Below, piece by piece: positions 1-10,232 of a DNA stretch of 64,000 nt. Source of the DNA: Holothuria scabra. Its lineage: Eukaryota > Echinodermata > Holothuroidea > Aspidochirotida > Holothuriidae. The stretch lies in the NCBI GenBank assembly GCA_037179385.1, contig CM074181.1, positions 48,814,394 to 48,878,393 on the forward strand, given 5' to 3'. The stretch's first letter is position 1; each line of letters begins with the position of its first letter. The notes under the pieces were generated by a model. The model did no database searches. It was not told the origin of the DNA and saw nothing but the letters and a program-made list of their open reading frames with translations. The position numbers were made by a program, and so were the translations under genes.

Positions 1-33
1 GATTGCGGTGAAAAAGTTGGTTTTGTAACCTTA

Positions 34-438
34 CCCTTACAAAAAAAGGTGAAGCAATTGGTTCCAAATTCGCAGGTTTTCGCAGGTTTTTTCCAGGGGT
101 TATCACAGGTTTTTGCATGAAAACCTGTGATTTCCCTTGCCATCGACGCAGGTTGATCATTTGCTACAGGTTCGACACAGGTTTGCCACAGGTTTGACAC
201 AGGTTTTATGTGCAAAACCTGTTGTGATAAAAACTAGGGTTAACAAAGAATTTTTCCACAAAACCTGTGGCTTGATATTAAAGGCAAGGAAAGGTGTGCA
301 AAACCTGCGTCAAACCTGTGAGTAGAAGGTTTCAAAAACGCAGGTTTGTCACCCAAGAACAGGTGTGATTTCCTTTGTTTTTCCACGCGTGATCACACAT
401 GGTGCAGACACAGGTTGACGCACCTTTTTTTGTAAGGG
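34..438. mobile_element. 405-bp TA-flanked miniature element (Tc1/mariner-like target) packed with CAGGTTT motifs
   Basis: Terminal inverted repeats CCCTTACAAAAAAAGGTG (left) and its complement CACCTTTTTTTGTAAGGG (right) are flanked by TA on both sides (32-33 and 439-440). The homologous repeat at 17062 lacks the insert: its sequence AACCTCAGTAATC corresponds to AACCT-TA-GTAATC here. The interior has no transposase frame. It consists mostly of repeated CACAGGTTT/CAGGTTTTG and the inverse AAACCTGTG, roughly fifteen times in both orientations. TA target duplication is typical of the Tc1/mariner superfamily, but the ends do not match a family I recognise. Confidence 0.8.
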
Positions 439-465
439 TAGTAATCTATTGTTCAACTGAGGTAT

Positions 466-650
466 CAGGGAATAATTTAGTGTTCCAAATTTGCATAGCA
501 ATTTTGAGCTTTTTGGGCTTCTCTTCCACAAAGTCATTAAAATCCCTAGTGCTGTGTGTACAAAATCTGCTATACAATTTTGTATTTGTGTAGCAATTTG
601 TCCATTTTGTGAAGTAAATTGCGATACGATACCAGATAAATTATTCCCTG
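466..650. mobile_element. 185-bp miniature element with CAGGGAATAATTTA ends
   Basis: The 14-bp terminal inverted repeats CAGGGAATAATTTA ... TAAATTATTCCCTG are perfect, and the flanking GGTAT at 461-465 is repeated at 651-655. The homologous copy of repeat C (near 17088) reads straight through without the insert. CAGGG ends are typical of hAT-like elements, but the visible target duplication is 5 bp, not the usual 8. Noncoding. Confidence 0.8.
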
Positions 651-880
651 GGTATACATATCAGGTGTCCAAACCCACTGCTGGAGGTCTATTATTATCA
701 CTTCACTGAGCTTCTAGTCCACTTGGGTTGCGAAAAATGACACGGTAATGGGGCTAGGGTTTCTTGACTTGGATAAAATGTCTTTGCATGGAGTTTTACT
801 GTCTGTCAATCATCAAATTGTTGGGCAAGGAAGGAAATCAACTGTATATTTTTACTGTGACCAATTCGTCATGATAGTGT

Positions 881-1366
881 AATAGGTATTTTGAAAGTGG
901 TCGATAATGTTGGATCATTACAACCTTGTGTTTTAATGTCAAATTCATTTTGAAATTACCTGGAGAAAACTTTCCTCTGTTAATTAAAATTTTTTTGACT
1001 TTACCATCAAATCAGCAAAGATGCTGCTGTAGCACTGCAATTAGGCTACATGCATACAGTACACTTGCATATATGTACCCATACTGTACTTGTCAACAGT
1101 GGAAAACGAGGTAGACGAAGTTTTGAACCACACAAACAGTCAAAATTAGCTAAGAGACATTAAAGCTACCGTAGGTTGTGAAGGGCTCTTCTACATTAAC
1201 AATGTATATTCTGACTGAAGTCCTATGACCGGGCCCCTTGATGGGTTGAAATTGTATGTTACCTCGGTTGGAGGGTGTGTATACCCAGACACAATAATTA
1301 CCTCGATTTCCACCATGTACAAACACACACAAAAAGTGTTATTCAGATAAGGTCGTACCATACCAG
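881..1366. other. Unassigned spacer with one half of a diverged direct repeat
   Basis: No gene or full element is recognised. Positions about 1258-1335 (GTTACCTCGGTTGGAGGGTG and following) recur in diverged form at about 2550-2635, about 1.29 kb downstream, on either side of the CAGTGGCG-ended element. This is an older duplication or two copies of one repeat. Confidence 0.5.
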
Positions 1367-2432
1367 CAGTGGCGTAGGTAGGATTTTCTGGATGGGGGAG
1401 CCAATCACGTGGAGTCAGATTGATCTGGGAGACTATTTAAGCAGAGCGCCACCATCGGTTGGCACAGAGGGTACAAAAAATTTTGAAAATTCATGACGGT
1501 CCCTCAGACAGCTGGAAATGGCATTGAATCTAAACAACAGCTTTTTTGAGCTTTCACTTGAAATCAAATGTTCACCTCAGTAAAATACGAGCATTTACAC
1601 AAAGTGATTAGAAAATTATGTAAAATTAACATGATTTGGTTACTCCAAAGTGAGGTAACCATTGTAAAATGAGTTTGTATGCACATTCAAACTGAAGTTG
1701 AACGAAAGATACCCCAACCTTCTTTTTTACCGTTGGCCGAATTTTGGGTCCACAGCACTGCTGCAGGCTAACTAATTTAGCACGTTTCACACCTTATAGA
1801 GAATCATATTGAAGACTGCATTGCACTGAAATTGTGATCATTAGACTGCCCGAATACGTCCCAGTCGACTTTCAGTGACTACTGGTGTTATTGTCATCAA
1901 GAAATGTGAGACAAGATGGCTTTGATTGATTGTTATGGCAAAATTTTGTGCACTGCATAAGTGTGTACACCTTTAAGCCTTCCCGTCTGCCCATTAATCT
2001 AGCAAATGAAAACATCCCAGGTTTTTTTTTGCAACTTTTGCCCAAATATTCAGTACCGTAGCCAGGATATGTGTCACTGAGGCCAGGAAGTTCTGTGATT
2101 GCCAGCATAGGGGTGGGTTCTAAGGGGAGGGGGTATCCCCTGGAAATTTTTGAATAATTTTTTGAATAATTACATGCAATCTGGTGCTACATACGTTATT
2201 TTTTAAAGTAAAATTAGTTTTCAAAAATTGACATAATTTAGGTTATTAAACTTCAAAAAACACTCACCACTCTTTAGATGAATGTTAGTCGTCTGTTTCT
2301 TCTACCAAATTCATCTATGATATAGTAATGATCCAATTTAAGATTTAAGATTTTAAATTATTTAGTGAAAAAAAAAAACAGCACCACCAAGGGGGGGGGG
2401 ACCATTTCCCCCCTCCCCTAAATACGCCACTG
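1367..2432. mobile_element. Candidate hAT-like nonautonomous element with CAGTGGCGTA ends
   Basis: The left end CAGTGGCGTAGGTAGGATTT and right end TAAATACGCCACTG are inverted, the same terminal sequence as the better-supported element at 49877-51318. The interior near 1445-1470 also contains the reverse complement of the CGCTCCGCGCCAAC motif found inside that element. Flanking 8-mers (CATACCAG and CCCACCAA) match at only 5 of 8 positions, so either the duplication has decayed or the boundaries combine two elements. No transposase frame is seen. Confidence 0.5.
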
Positions 2433-2549
2433 CCCACCAAATAGAGGAAGTTGCTCATATCGATCCCCGGCCAAAACACCTCACTACAACTTCATTGCAG
2501 AAGGGCGCCCAGACTTGTTTCTCTAAGCGAGGTACTCCTCGATTGTCGG

Positions 2550-2640
2550 TGTTACCTCAGTTGGCAGGTGTGTGTCCAGACAAATTACCTTGATGTTCAC
2601 CATTTACAAATGCAGTAAGCCTCATTCAATCACACACTTG
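2550..2640 (+). repeat. Second half of diverged direct repeat
   Basis: GTTACCTCAGTTGGCAGGTG and the following bases match 1258-1335 with substitutions and small gaps. No coding potential is seen. Confidence 0.5.
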
Positions 2641-2689
2641 TTAGATGGCACTCACTCATCACACTAACACATGTTACTTTAGGTGTGGT

Positions 2690-2905
2690 ACAGTGTGGTA
2701 CCCAATTCTACTGAATCTCATTCGACTCCTGTCCTGGCCATACGGAGTACTTTAAAAACGGAACCTATACTGCCATTGTCATTGATGCTCAGCATACAGT
2801 AAAACGCAATGGAGTAGGGAAAAAAACCAGTGAGCCATAACTGAAAGCTAGCTTAAACCGATAAACTACTGTAGAAACTGGGTGTTAAAACTTCATCTAA
2901 CTTAT
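2690..2905 (+). mobile_element. tRNA-derived SINE, decayed copy
   Basis: A degenerate B-box-like stretch (ATTCGACTCCTG) is followed by the shared SINE body: CCATACGGAGTACTTTAAAA, a GCAATGGAGTAGGGAAAA segment, and the tail motif GAAACTGGG ... AACTTCATCTAACTTA. The same ordered blocks occur at 15987-16200 and 16279-16437 on this strand and at 35236-35470 on the other. Confidence 0.65.
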
Positions 2906-2929
2906 CCTACAGTAGGCCCTACATGTAAG

Positions 2930-3040
2930 GAGGTTAAGTTACAGTTTAATGGCCAAGTTTCTAACCAATTGGTTTACTGTAAGTTGAGCCAGCCAGCCAT
3001 GGACCTTTTCCCACTAGTGGCTTACAGGATTGTATTCCCT
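2930..3040 (-). mobile_element. SINE 3' fragment, reverse orientation
   Basis: GGCCAAGTTTCTAACCAATTGGTTTA ... GAGCCAGCC ... TTTTCCCACTAGTGGCTTAC matches, in reverse orientation, the SINE tail seen at 35240-35330 (CCAGTTTCCAACCAATTGG ... TTTTTCCCAGTTGTGGCTCA). The tRNA-like head is missing. Confidence 0.55.
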
Positions 3041-3169
3041 AGTAAATTGAAACAGCTCCAGGGTGAAATCAAAATTGTGACACTACTGTATTCACAGTAC
3101 TTACAGTAATCCAATGCTATGGGGTGTACAGTATAAGTTGTGTCACATTGTGCAAAGTCACCGCAGCAT

Positions 3170-5160
3170 GACCAACTGGTTAGACTTAAAACTACTTGCA
3201 ACTATATATAGACCAATGTCTATTTTACCATGTTTTTCAAAAATTCTTGAAAAACTTATATACAACTGGCTTATTATATTTAACAATATATACAACGTCA
3301 TCTCCTCTAATTGGCATTAGAAAAAATTACACTACTTCTATGGCAGCTATTGACATAATAAATTCTATTATTGAAGGTTTCTGCAGTAAAAAGTACTCCC
3401 TTGGATGATTTATAGATCTTTCAAAGGCTGTTGACACAGTCAGTCATTGCATTCTTCTCCATAAGCTTTCTTTCTATGGTATTCCAGGTATTTGGCACAA
3501 CTGGTTCAGTATCTCAGATACTGGAGTAATGATAAACACTTTGTACATGTTAGTGGGGGGTTGGTTCCAGGCTTGAGGCGATTACATCTCAATGTAATCG
3601 ATTGCGATTGCAATTACTTCATATTTTACGATTGTGATTATGATTACGATTACAGCTAAAATTGAAAGTAATTGATTTCGATTGCGATTACATTGCAATG
3701 TTATCATGATTGCAGTCGTGATTACATTTTCTTTCCACATAAACAATGTGGTACTTAGGCAAAACATCTAGTGCCCACAACTAGAAAAAAGGCCATGGAC
3801 ATTGCTCTAGATTAGCCCGGACAAAGCCAAGTCCTCCCAACATAGAGATTATTGAACCCATGCACTTCTCACTCATTTAACCTGAAACATCCAAGAAAGA
3901 GGGACAATTAAATTTTGTCATTCCAACAGAACAACCAAGCACTGAAAAAATTGTTTAGTAACTTTACTTCTTTGTGCAATTCAACTTCAGTGTAATCAGA
4001 AATGAACCCACGATTGCGATTATTTTGCTATTGTAATCAATAACAATTGCAATTACTTTGCGATTTTCACAAAAGTAATCGATTGCGATTACAACTACTT
4101 CAAAATATGTAATCGATTGCAATCAGTTACGATTACTGATTACGATTACCCCAAGCCCAGTTGGTTCAACTTCAACTTGTAATTTGTAACATGTGGTATT
4201 CCTCACAGTTCCATCCTTGGTCCTGTGTTATTCTAAATTATTTCCTTTAATGGTCTCCCTGCCTGCTCAAAGAACTTGAAGTTCTGCTTACAGTATTTGC
4301 TGATGATAAAAGTATATTGTTAAAAATATGATGATCCAATGTACTCTGCAGAGGTTATTTAAGTCAAAATATGATAATAGTCTTTGGTTGGTTTAATGTC
4401 AAACAAGTTACTGTATCTCTCAATACCAGTAAGACTCATTTCAAATTTTTTCCTAATCAATATTGCTACAGTATAATAATAATTTAATTGATAATGTTAG
4501 AAACAATCTGCTAAGTTTTTAGGTCTCGATCCATCTTGACTCCCATTTAAAGTGGATCGAGGGTCATGTATGTAATTTGTGGAAGAGTAAGGGAAGCGGT
4601 TGGACTTCCATAAGTAAGAGATACTGTTACTAGATTATTCAGTCCTTATTAATTTGGAGTATTCCCGTATTTACTCCCAAGTCTCATATATTGAAATATG
4701 GCCTCTTCAAATTGTATTAATAAGCTGTATGTCATTCAAAAGAAAGCAGTTCGTACTGTATTATTACCAGTTCTAATTTCTCGGTCCATACCTCACCGCT
4801 TTTCTCCGATAGCAGTTTCTCACAATTTATGACATTTTAACCTGTATCAGCTTGGTAGTTTCATGTACAGTACAAGTATTCAAACCAGTTCCTCCCACAC
4901 ATTTTTCACACCTACTTTTGTTTTTCCTTTAATTTTCATCCCTACCCCACAAGAAACCATACTTTTATTCATGTTCCTAAAGCAAAAACCTTAAGGTACG
5001 ATAAGCTAGCTCTTTTATTCATTGGTGCTACTCTTTGGAACGGTCTCCCATGCATGTTAAAGCTTTTTTCATCAACCCATAAATTTTTGAAGTGTTTTGC
5101 TTTAACAGTCTTTGATTGTGTCATATGCTTTGTAGTATTGTATTAAATACTTTATTTTTT
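3170..5160 (+). pseudogene. Dead non-LTR retrotransposon (LINE) reverse-transcriptase relic
   Basis: Translated across several frames, this region shows reverse-transcriptase blocks in order: YRPMSILPCFSKILEKLIYN (about 3208-3268), a RKNYTTSMAAIDIINSI block followed by [20 protein letters not shown] and SFYGI (about 3320-3485), VPHSSILGPVLF (about 4200-4235), the catalytic FADD in FADDKSILL (about 4294-4320), and the C-terminal HTFIHVPKAKTLRYDKLALL with ATLWNGLP (about 4960-5055). Such an enzyme copies element RNA into DNA at a nicked target. Many stops and frameshifts, plus a 592-bp transposon inside the palm region, show the copy is inactive. The motif style fits the CR1/jockey-like group. 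The endonuclease and 5' end are not visible. Confidence 0.8.
3568..4159 (+). mobile_element. 592-bp hAT-like nonautonomous element built of GTAATCGATTAC repeats, copy 1
   Basis: The left end is CAGGCTTGAGGCGATTAC and the right end is GATTACCCCAAGCCCA. The flanking 8-bp GTTGGTTC is identical at 3560-3567 and 4160-4167, and the interrupted LINE reading resumes afterwards. An 8-bp duplication with CAG-type ends fits hAT. The outer ~150 bp on each side are degenerate tandem and inverted GTAATCGATTGCGATTAC units. The central ~280 bp are unique and shared with the inverted copy at 23868-24461. No transposase is present. Confidence 0.85.
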
Positions 5161-7228
5161 TTCTCCTTCTTCTCCCTTAAATCATCTTCCTTTTCTTTCT
5201 ATTCTTTGTAAGTAACCATTCTGTCTGATAATTTTTTTGTACCCTTATGGTACCTTTAACAAAGGTGTCTGCTTGTAAAAACTGGGCTTTTTTCAGACCT
5301 CCCCCAGAGTATAAATATAAATTGTAACATAAGAATGTATAATGTGGAAATAAATACAAAGTGCAAAATTTAGGAGCATGTAGAATGTTCACCGAATGTG
5401 CAGAATAGTAGGCCTAGATTTAAATTTCAAAAAGTGAAGCACGGCAATGAAGACCTGTGTTTAAAATAATTAAAATTAATGCAAGTTTTGATGAAACAGA
5501 CCTGTAGGCCTATCACATTTGCTTGGATATCAAGTATGGGGACACTTCATTGCAACTGATCCTTAAGTTACATTGGCCTTAGCCTTTCAGTACCCCCTCC
5601 TCTCTTGTGGACCTTTCCCTGGGCCAATCGCCAAACTTACAAATTTCAGTCTGAACACATACCTGAGCTGTGTGCCACCTATAAATGTCGTTCTTAGGAA
5701 GTGTGCAGAAAATTGTGGGAAAACTCAACCCTCAGACAGCCGCAGGGATGGCATTTCCCAGGTGTTTTTTTGGTATATTTTTGTTGAAGAACACAAAAAT
5801 TACTGCCTTAAAATTGTATATTGTGAAATAATTTGTGATGGCATTGTTGTACTAATCAAATTACAGTCTTTGTATTTCTTTGTTTTTCTGAATGTTACTG
5901 CACCTTATACCAAGGTGTGATATGAGGTGATGTAATTAATTAAGCCCTCTCTGTACAACATGCTTTGCAAGCAAACAGGAAGTGTTCAAGGACATAAAAA
6001 CATTTTCAATTTTAAAGGAAAACAAAGCAGGTTGTGAGTTGTACAACAAGAGAGTCACAAATTATTGCGCAATAGACCAACTTGTTTTAAGTGAATAAAC
6101 TATAAAATTTTATATCTCAGCTCAGGAATGTGCTATGAAGATGGGAGTTGAGCTTTTAGAATTCATTTTTCATGCTCTTAAATATATACTTTGGAATTTT
6201 TTGACTTGAGGTACACTTTAAGTCAGTAGGCTAAGGGAATTGAAAAGTCTGTTTGGGGTGAGATCATTATAGGCCTAAACCCATGGCTGGAAAAAACCAG
6301 CAATTTGGGAATGTCCTTGCAGGGAAATTTTGATATTTCATGGAAAATTTGACTACTTTCGTATGTAAACATGTGAAGTCTGTTGGAACTTTTGATTTGC
6401 TTGCTGGGAAATTTGATTTGCTTGCAGGGAAATTTACATTTTTTCCAGCCCTGCAAAAAACCTCCTCTGCAAATTCCTTTTCATTGCATACATGTATGAA
6501 AATCTACAAAATTTGTACATAAATTTGGTTGCCTTTTAAGCCTCATGACAAACGTTACAACCAATCTTACAGTTGTCTGCTGTTCCCTTATCAATTAGGA
6601 AAAATGCTGTCTTTGTCCTTGCAGTACTGTAGGCCTACATAATCACCCCACAGTTTTGAGCGATCCTTCTGTGCTACTTGACAAGTGACATTTTTTTCCC
6701 TTGACTTTCTTGCTTAATTTAGGTTTTTCACAGTAGCTCTCTATTTTTTTTTTTTTTTTTAGCAATGCTTAAAGACAAAAGTTTAAAGGGGAAGATACTT
6801 GGCAGATTAACTTCTAATGGAATAGGTCTTAACCATTTGATAGACATCTTATATTCCTGGGGAAGCTGCATAATCCCTTTAAACAGGTCTCTCATTAATG
6901 CTGATTTTGCAATGCTAGGCCCACCACTTGATCAAAGTCCACTGTATCAACAAGTCCGGAAGATAAACAGCTGGTACTGAGTCTGTCATTTAGAAGTGCA
7001 AATCTTTTTTGTATCAGGTATGGATGAGTTAAACTGTAACCTTTTCCTGAAAAGAGCTTTGTCAATATCTAATTTGATTCCTAGAAAGTAATGGTAGTGT
7101 TGTTTCTGTTTTTGCTTATTGCACAAAAAAGAGCAGGTCTTGTGATTTGATCTCAATGTGAATTAGCTTGTTTGTTTCTTATTTTTCTAAGGTGCCACTT
7201 CGGTACAGTACATACAGTATGTCATTTC
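5161..7228. other. Unassigned noncoding stretch
   Basis: No supported gene. About 5690-5765 contains CCCTCAGACAGC and GGATGGCATTTCC, resembling the interior of the CAGTGGCG element near 1500. At 6283-6452 there is a possible decayed element with CATGGCTGGAAAAAA and TTTTTTCCAGCCCTG ends and an internal duplicated GATTTGCTTGC-GGGAAATTT unit. A T-homopolymer lies at about 6744-6761. The longest frame (115 codons, from 5573) shows no recognisable domain. Confidence 0.5.
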
Positions 7229-7482
7229 TTAAACTTGTTTTGAAGCAGCCATTAAGTCTCACAATTTGTACCTCTTATTTTTCTTCAAAGCGATCTTTCA
7301 TACCATTTTAGGACTTCAGTAAATTGCACATTGAAAGCAAATCCAGCAGTCAGCCTACTCCTGGTAAATTTCACATTTGAGGAGAGAAAGTATTTGTCAC
7401 ATGAGTTTCAAGGGCCAATCATAAAATAGGACAGTCTACTACACTAGTACTTCAAGTTGTGAGGACTGCTCATGCCCTTTAA
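7229..7482 (-). mobile_element. Miniature element E (TTAA-flanked)
   Basis: TTAA lies at both ends (7229-7232 and 7479-7482). The right end GAGGACTGCTCATGCCCTTTAA is the reverse of the family E left end. The interior shares CACATGA-GTTTCAAG-GCCAATCAT and AGGACAGTCTACTAC with the other copies. TTAA targeting is characteristic of piggyBac-type elements. Noncoding. Confidence 0.65.
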
Positions 7483-7671
7483 ACAGTTTTCATTAGAAGT
7501 TAATTGTCAACGGCTCTTGAGACCCTCAAACAAGGAATTGAACTTAATTTATGTGTCGCCAGAACGCCAAATTACATCACGGTTCCTAAGCATGCAGAAA
7601 ATGAATCAATTGGACCAATAGCATACCCCTTGATGCCCTTTTCTCTACACGGAAGGGAGCCAGGGTGGGGC

Positions 7672-7798
7672 CTTACAAAAAAAGGTGAGGCAATTAGTTC
7701 TAAATTTGCAGGTTTTCACATGTTTTTTCCAGGGGTTATCACAGGTTTTTGCATGAAAACCTGTGTTTTCCCTTGACATTGACGCAGGTTGACCATTT
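7672..7798 (+). mobile_element. Truncated copy of the CAGGTTT-rich 405-bp element
   Basis: CCTTACAAAAAAAGGTGAGG, followed by GCAGGTTTTCACATG, GGGGTTATCACAGGTTTTTG and GACGCAGGTTGACCATTTG, matches 36-163 of the window closely. The right part is missing. Confidence 0.75.
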
Positions 7799-8383
7799 GT
7801 ATTCCACCCTTCACCCTCCCCTAGCTTGAGTTTATACAAGAAAGGAGCTGATTCTTCAATAAAAACCCCAAATTTCCAATTTCCCTTTCAAAAATCCAAA
7901 TCATCTGAAATTTCCCCAATTTTAAAAAACTCCTTATTTCCATATGTCTAAAAGGAAACAAATTTTTGGAAAATTTTCCACTCTGTCAGAGATGAGCAGG
8001 CCTACTAATTCCTGGGCCTGAGAAGATGCAGTAAAATAAACCTCAGCAATCTTTGGTTGTCCTGTGTTGTCTGTCACAGTAAAATAAATGAAAAAGAAAA
8101 TGCACCTCAGGCCTTGAGTTTTGGATTTTCCAAGTGTGCTACAAACTGTACGTACTCCTCAAGAAATCAAGGAGTGTTGTAGGTTTGCTGCTTTATTAAT
8201 CTATAATAGATTTTATAAGCTATAGTCTTCTTTGTCTACGCGGCGCGCGGTAGGTGTGCAAAACAATCACACTCCTCACAGTGATTTGAGGTGAGTGATG
8301 GCGTGTGATTGCACTCCTACACCTTAAAATTCAAGGGCTTGCATGGACCTGTACTTAAGACCTGCATTAATACATTTTGTTAC
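7799..8383. other. Unassigned spacer
   Basis: AT-rich and noncoding. A local GC-rich patch CTACGCGGCGCGCGG lies near 8235. The segment around 8255-8340 contains a self-complementary run (GTGATTGTTTTG-like and TGATTTGAGGTGAGTGATGG). Part of it, AATCACTGTGAGGAGTG in the reverse sense, recurs near 30287 and 37210. No gene is seen. Confidence 0.4.
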
Positions 8384-8631
8384 TTAAAGGGCAAGAGCAG
8401 TCACCCCAATTTGCAGTAGTGTAGTAGACTGTCCTGTTTCATGATTGGCTGTTCAGAGTCATGTGACAACATTTTTTCTCTTCATAGGTGACATTTTCTG
8501 AAAGTCACTGCTTCGTTTGCCTTGAATATGCAATATTGAAGTTGTACAATATTATAAAAGATACTATGAAGAGAAGTAATCTTATTTAGCTGTTACTTCA
8601 AAAAAGTTTGGGGACTGCTCTTGACCTTTAA
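8384..8631 (+). mobile_element. Miniature element E, reference-quality copy
   Basis: TTAA at 8384-8387 is followed by AGGGCAAGAGCAGTCACCCC, and the element closes with GGGGACTGCTCTTGACCT then TTAA at 8628-8631. The inverted ends and duplicated TTAA are clear. The 248-bp body is noncoding and shares GTAGACTGTCCTGTTTCATG with other E copies. This fits a nonautonomous piggyBac-like element. Confidence 0.8.
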
Positions 8632-9076
8632 GAACTTAATGTGCAGTAGTGGTGCTACGGTACGTACATATCTCTGCATTAAGTACTGTACAGATGGGTT
8701 GAACTGTAACCTTTTCCTTCAGTGAACTGTGTCAATATTATCTAATTTATTTCCAAGAAATTAGTAAATCAGCACTTTTCATTCTGTTACTGTTTATTTC
8801 ACAACAAAGAGCACAGATCTGTGTCAGTGCTCGAGTTACTGCAGGGCCTCCATCCGGAACCTTGTTAGTTTCTCCTAAGTATACTGTGGTACTACTCTAT
8901 TAAACACCCTAGCTTGTAAAGCCCCTGAAAGTTTCCAAAGGGGAAACATTCGAAAAGGTTAAATTATCATCTTAAATGTTTATACCATCAGTCTCTTGTT
9001 TATTGGTATGTGTATACCAAGAAGTGCAAACAGTACAGTATGAAAACTTTCAGCTAGGCATTTGTTAGAGATGGGG

Positions 9077-9460
9077 CAGGGCTCGATTTTTGTGGTTGTC
9101 CGATTGTCCGGGACAACTAAAATTTCATACGGACAACCAAAAGTTGGAAGTTGGTTGTCCGATGGACAACCATTTTTTCCTCACAATAAATTATATTCAA
9201 GCTTACTTTTATCTGATTGAAGAAGTAGCAAGCCTATATATGCTGACTGATCAACTCTACAACATTTTCTATCATACAGTTTCAGACTTAATGTGTTTTT
9301 GTCTTGCAAAGATCAAATCTTTTTATTCTTCAAGACCAATTATACATAAACACAATTACTGTTTAGTACTGTAATTGTGTGCAAAATGTTTCGGACAACC
9401 AAAAATACTGAACTGGTTGCCCGAAGGACCACCATAAATTTTTCTGAAAGTCGAGGCCTG
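9077..9460 (+). mobile_element. 384-bp element D with CAGGGCTCGA ends, copy 1
   Basis: The left end CAGGGCTCGATTTTTG and right end TCGAGGCCTG are inverted repeats. TGGGG occurs at 9072-9076 and again at 9461-9465, a possible 5-bp target duplication. The ends carry repeated GGTTGTCCG/CGGACAACC palindromic motifs. The interior is AT-rich and noncoding. An inverted copy lies at 17530-17931. Confidence 0.75.
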
Positions 9461-9929
9461 TGGGGGCCTTTTAGTGTAAATATGGTACACTGAACACATT
9501 CTGTACGTTCTTCGCACATGTAACGTCAATCCAGACTAGACCTTTTGAAAGTCACACAAGTTTAAAAACTGCATGCTTTGGTGATTCCTGCAGGTACAGT
9601 ATTATAACTGTTCAAGCTTAGTATTTGCAGTAACTATATGGCCTGAAAAGTGATATTGCAAATTTATTACCCTTAGGACATAGTGATCTTTTGTAACCTG
9701 GGTGTTAGTTGGAAAAGATGTGCCAAATGGAAAAGGTCATTGTGCATGAAAGCATGTTAACAGTACAGTAGGTTTTATTTATTTATATTGCACATTGTTA
9801 AATTGAAGTACTCAGCAAATACACCCAAGCATATGTGTATCATGTGATTGGTATGCTTTCAAGTGCCTTTTATTGTTGCCTCCATCTGAAGAATTTTGTT
9901 CCTGATGAGGGTGATTTGAATACTGTCAC
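9461..9929. other. Unassigned spacer
   Basis: AT-rich, with scattered TACAGTA motifs and no recognisable element or gene. Confidence 0.4.
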
Positions 9930-10232
9930 TTAAAGGCCTAATCCTCTCACCCCAAACAATACCAATTCTCCTAACCTTCTTACTTAAGCCCCTCCCACAA
10001 CTGAATAAAATTCATCCTCATTCAGACACAGTCTCAGTTTATTGTTTCAGGAGTATAAAAAAGGTCAATGTGTATGATCAAAACACTCTCAGTACAGTTC
10101 ACGCTGTGTAATATATAAGCTTTAGTACTCTGCATTGTTTGAATTAACTGTCAATCAAAGAGCTGAGCCAATCGAGAATTTCAGTAACCCCCTATAAAAA
10201 TTCTAGTTTGGGGTGAGAGGATTAGTCCTTAA
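9930..10232 (+). mobile_element. Miniature element A (TTAA-flanked, ~303 bp)
   Basis: TTAA is duplicated at 9930-9933 and 10229-10232. The left end AGGCCTAATCCTCTCACCCC and right end GGGGTGAGAGGATTAGTCCT are near-perfect inverted repeats. The body contains blocks shared by every family A copy: CTCCCACAA, CAGTTTATTGTTTCAGG, AAAACACTCTCAGTAC, and CAATCAAAGAGCTGAGCCAAT. Noncoding; a piggyBac-type target. Confidence 0.85.

Larger units (their letters stand above)
1..880 (+). repeat. Interspersed repeat C, copy 1, split by two insertions
   Basis: Bases 1-31, 441-465 and about 656-880 align in order with one uninterrupted stretch at 17032-17370 (shared segments: GATTGCGGTGAAAAAGTTG, GTAATCTATTGTTCAACTGA, GACTGCTGGAGGTCTATT-like, CTTTGCATGGAGT). 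The two gaps are filled by separate terminal-inverted-repeat elements at 34-438 and 466-650. The second copy therefore serves as an empty site for both. No protein is evident. The window may cut off the left end of this repeat. Confidence 0.75.

Noticed and set aside
34..438. CRISPR-like array of CAGGTTT repeats
   Set aside because: Repeats are short, irregularly spaced, in both orientations and bounded by terminal inverted repeats in eukaryotic DNA. This is a transposon, not a CRISPR array.
8230..8340. Possible CpG-island promoter (GCGGCGCGCGG)
   Set aside because: The GC-rich patch is under 20 bp in AT-rich surroundings and no exon follows.
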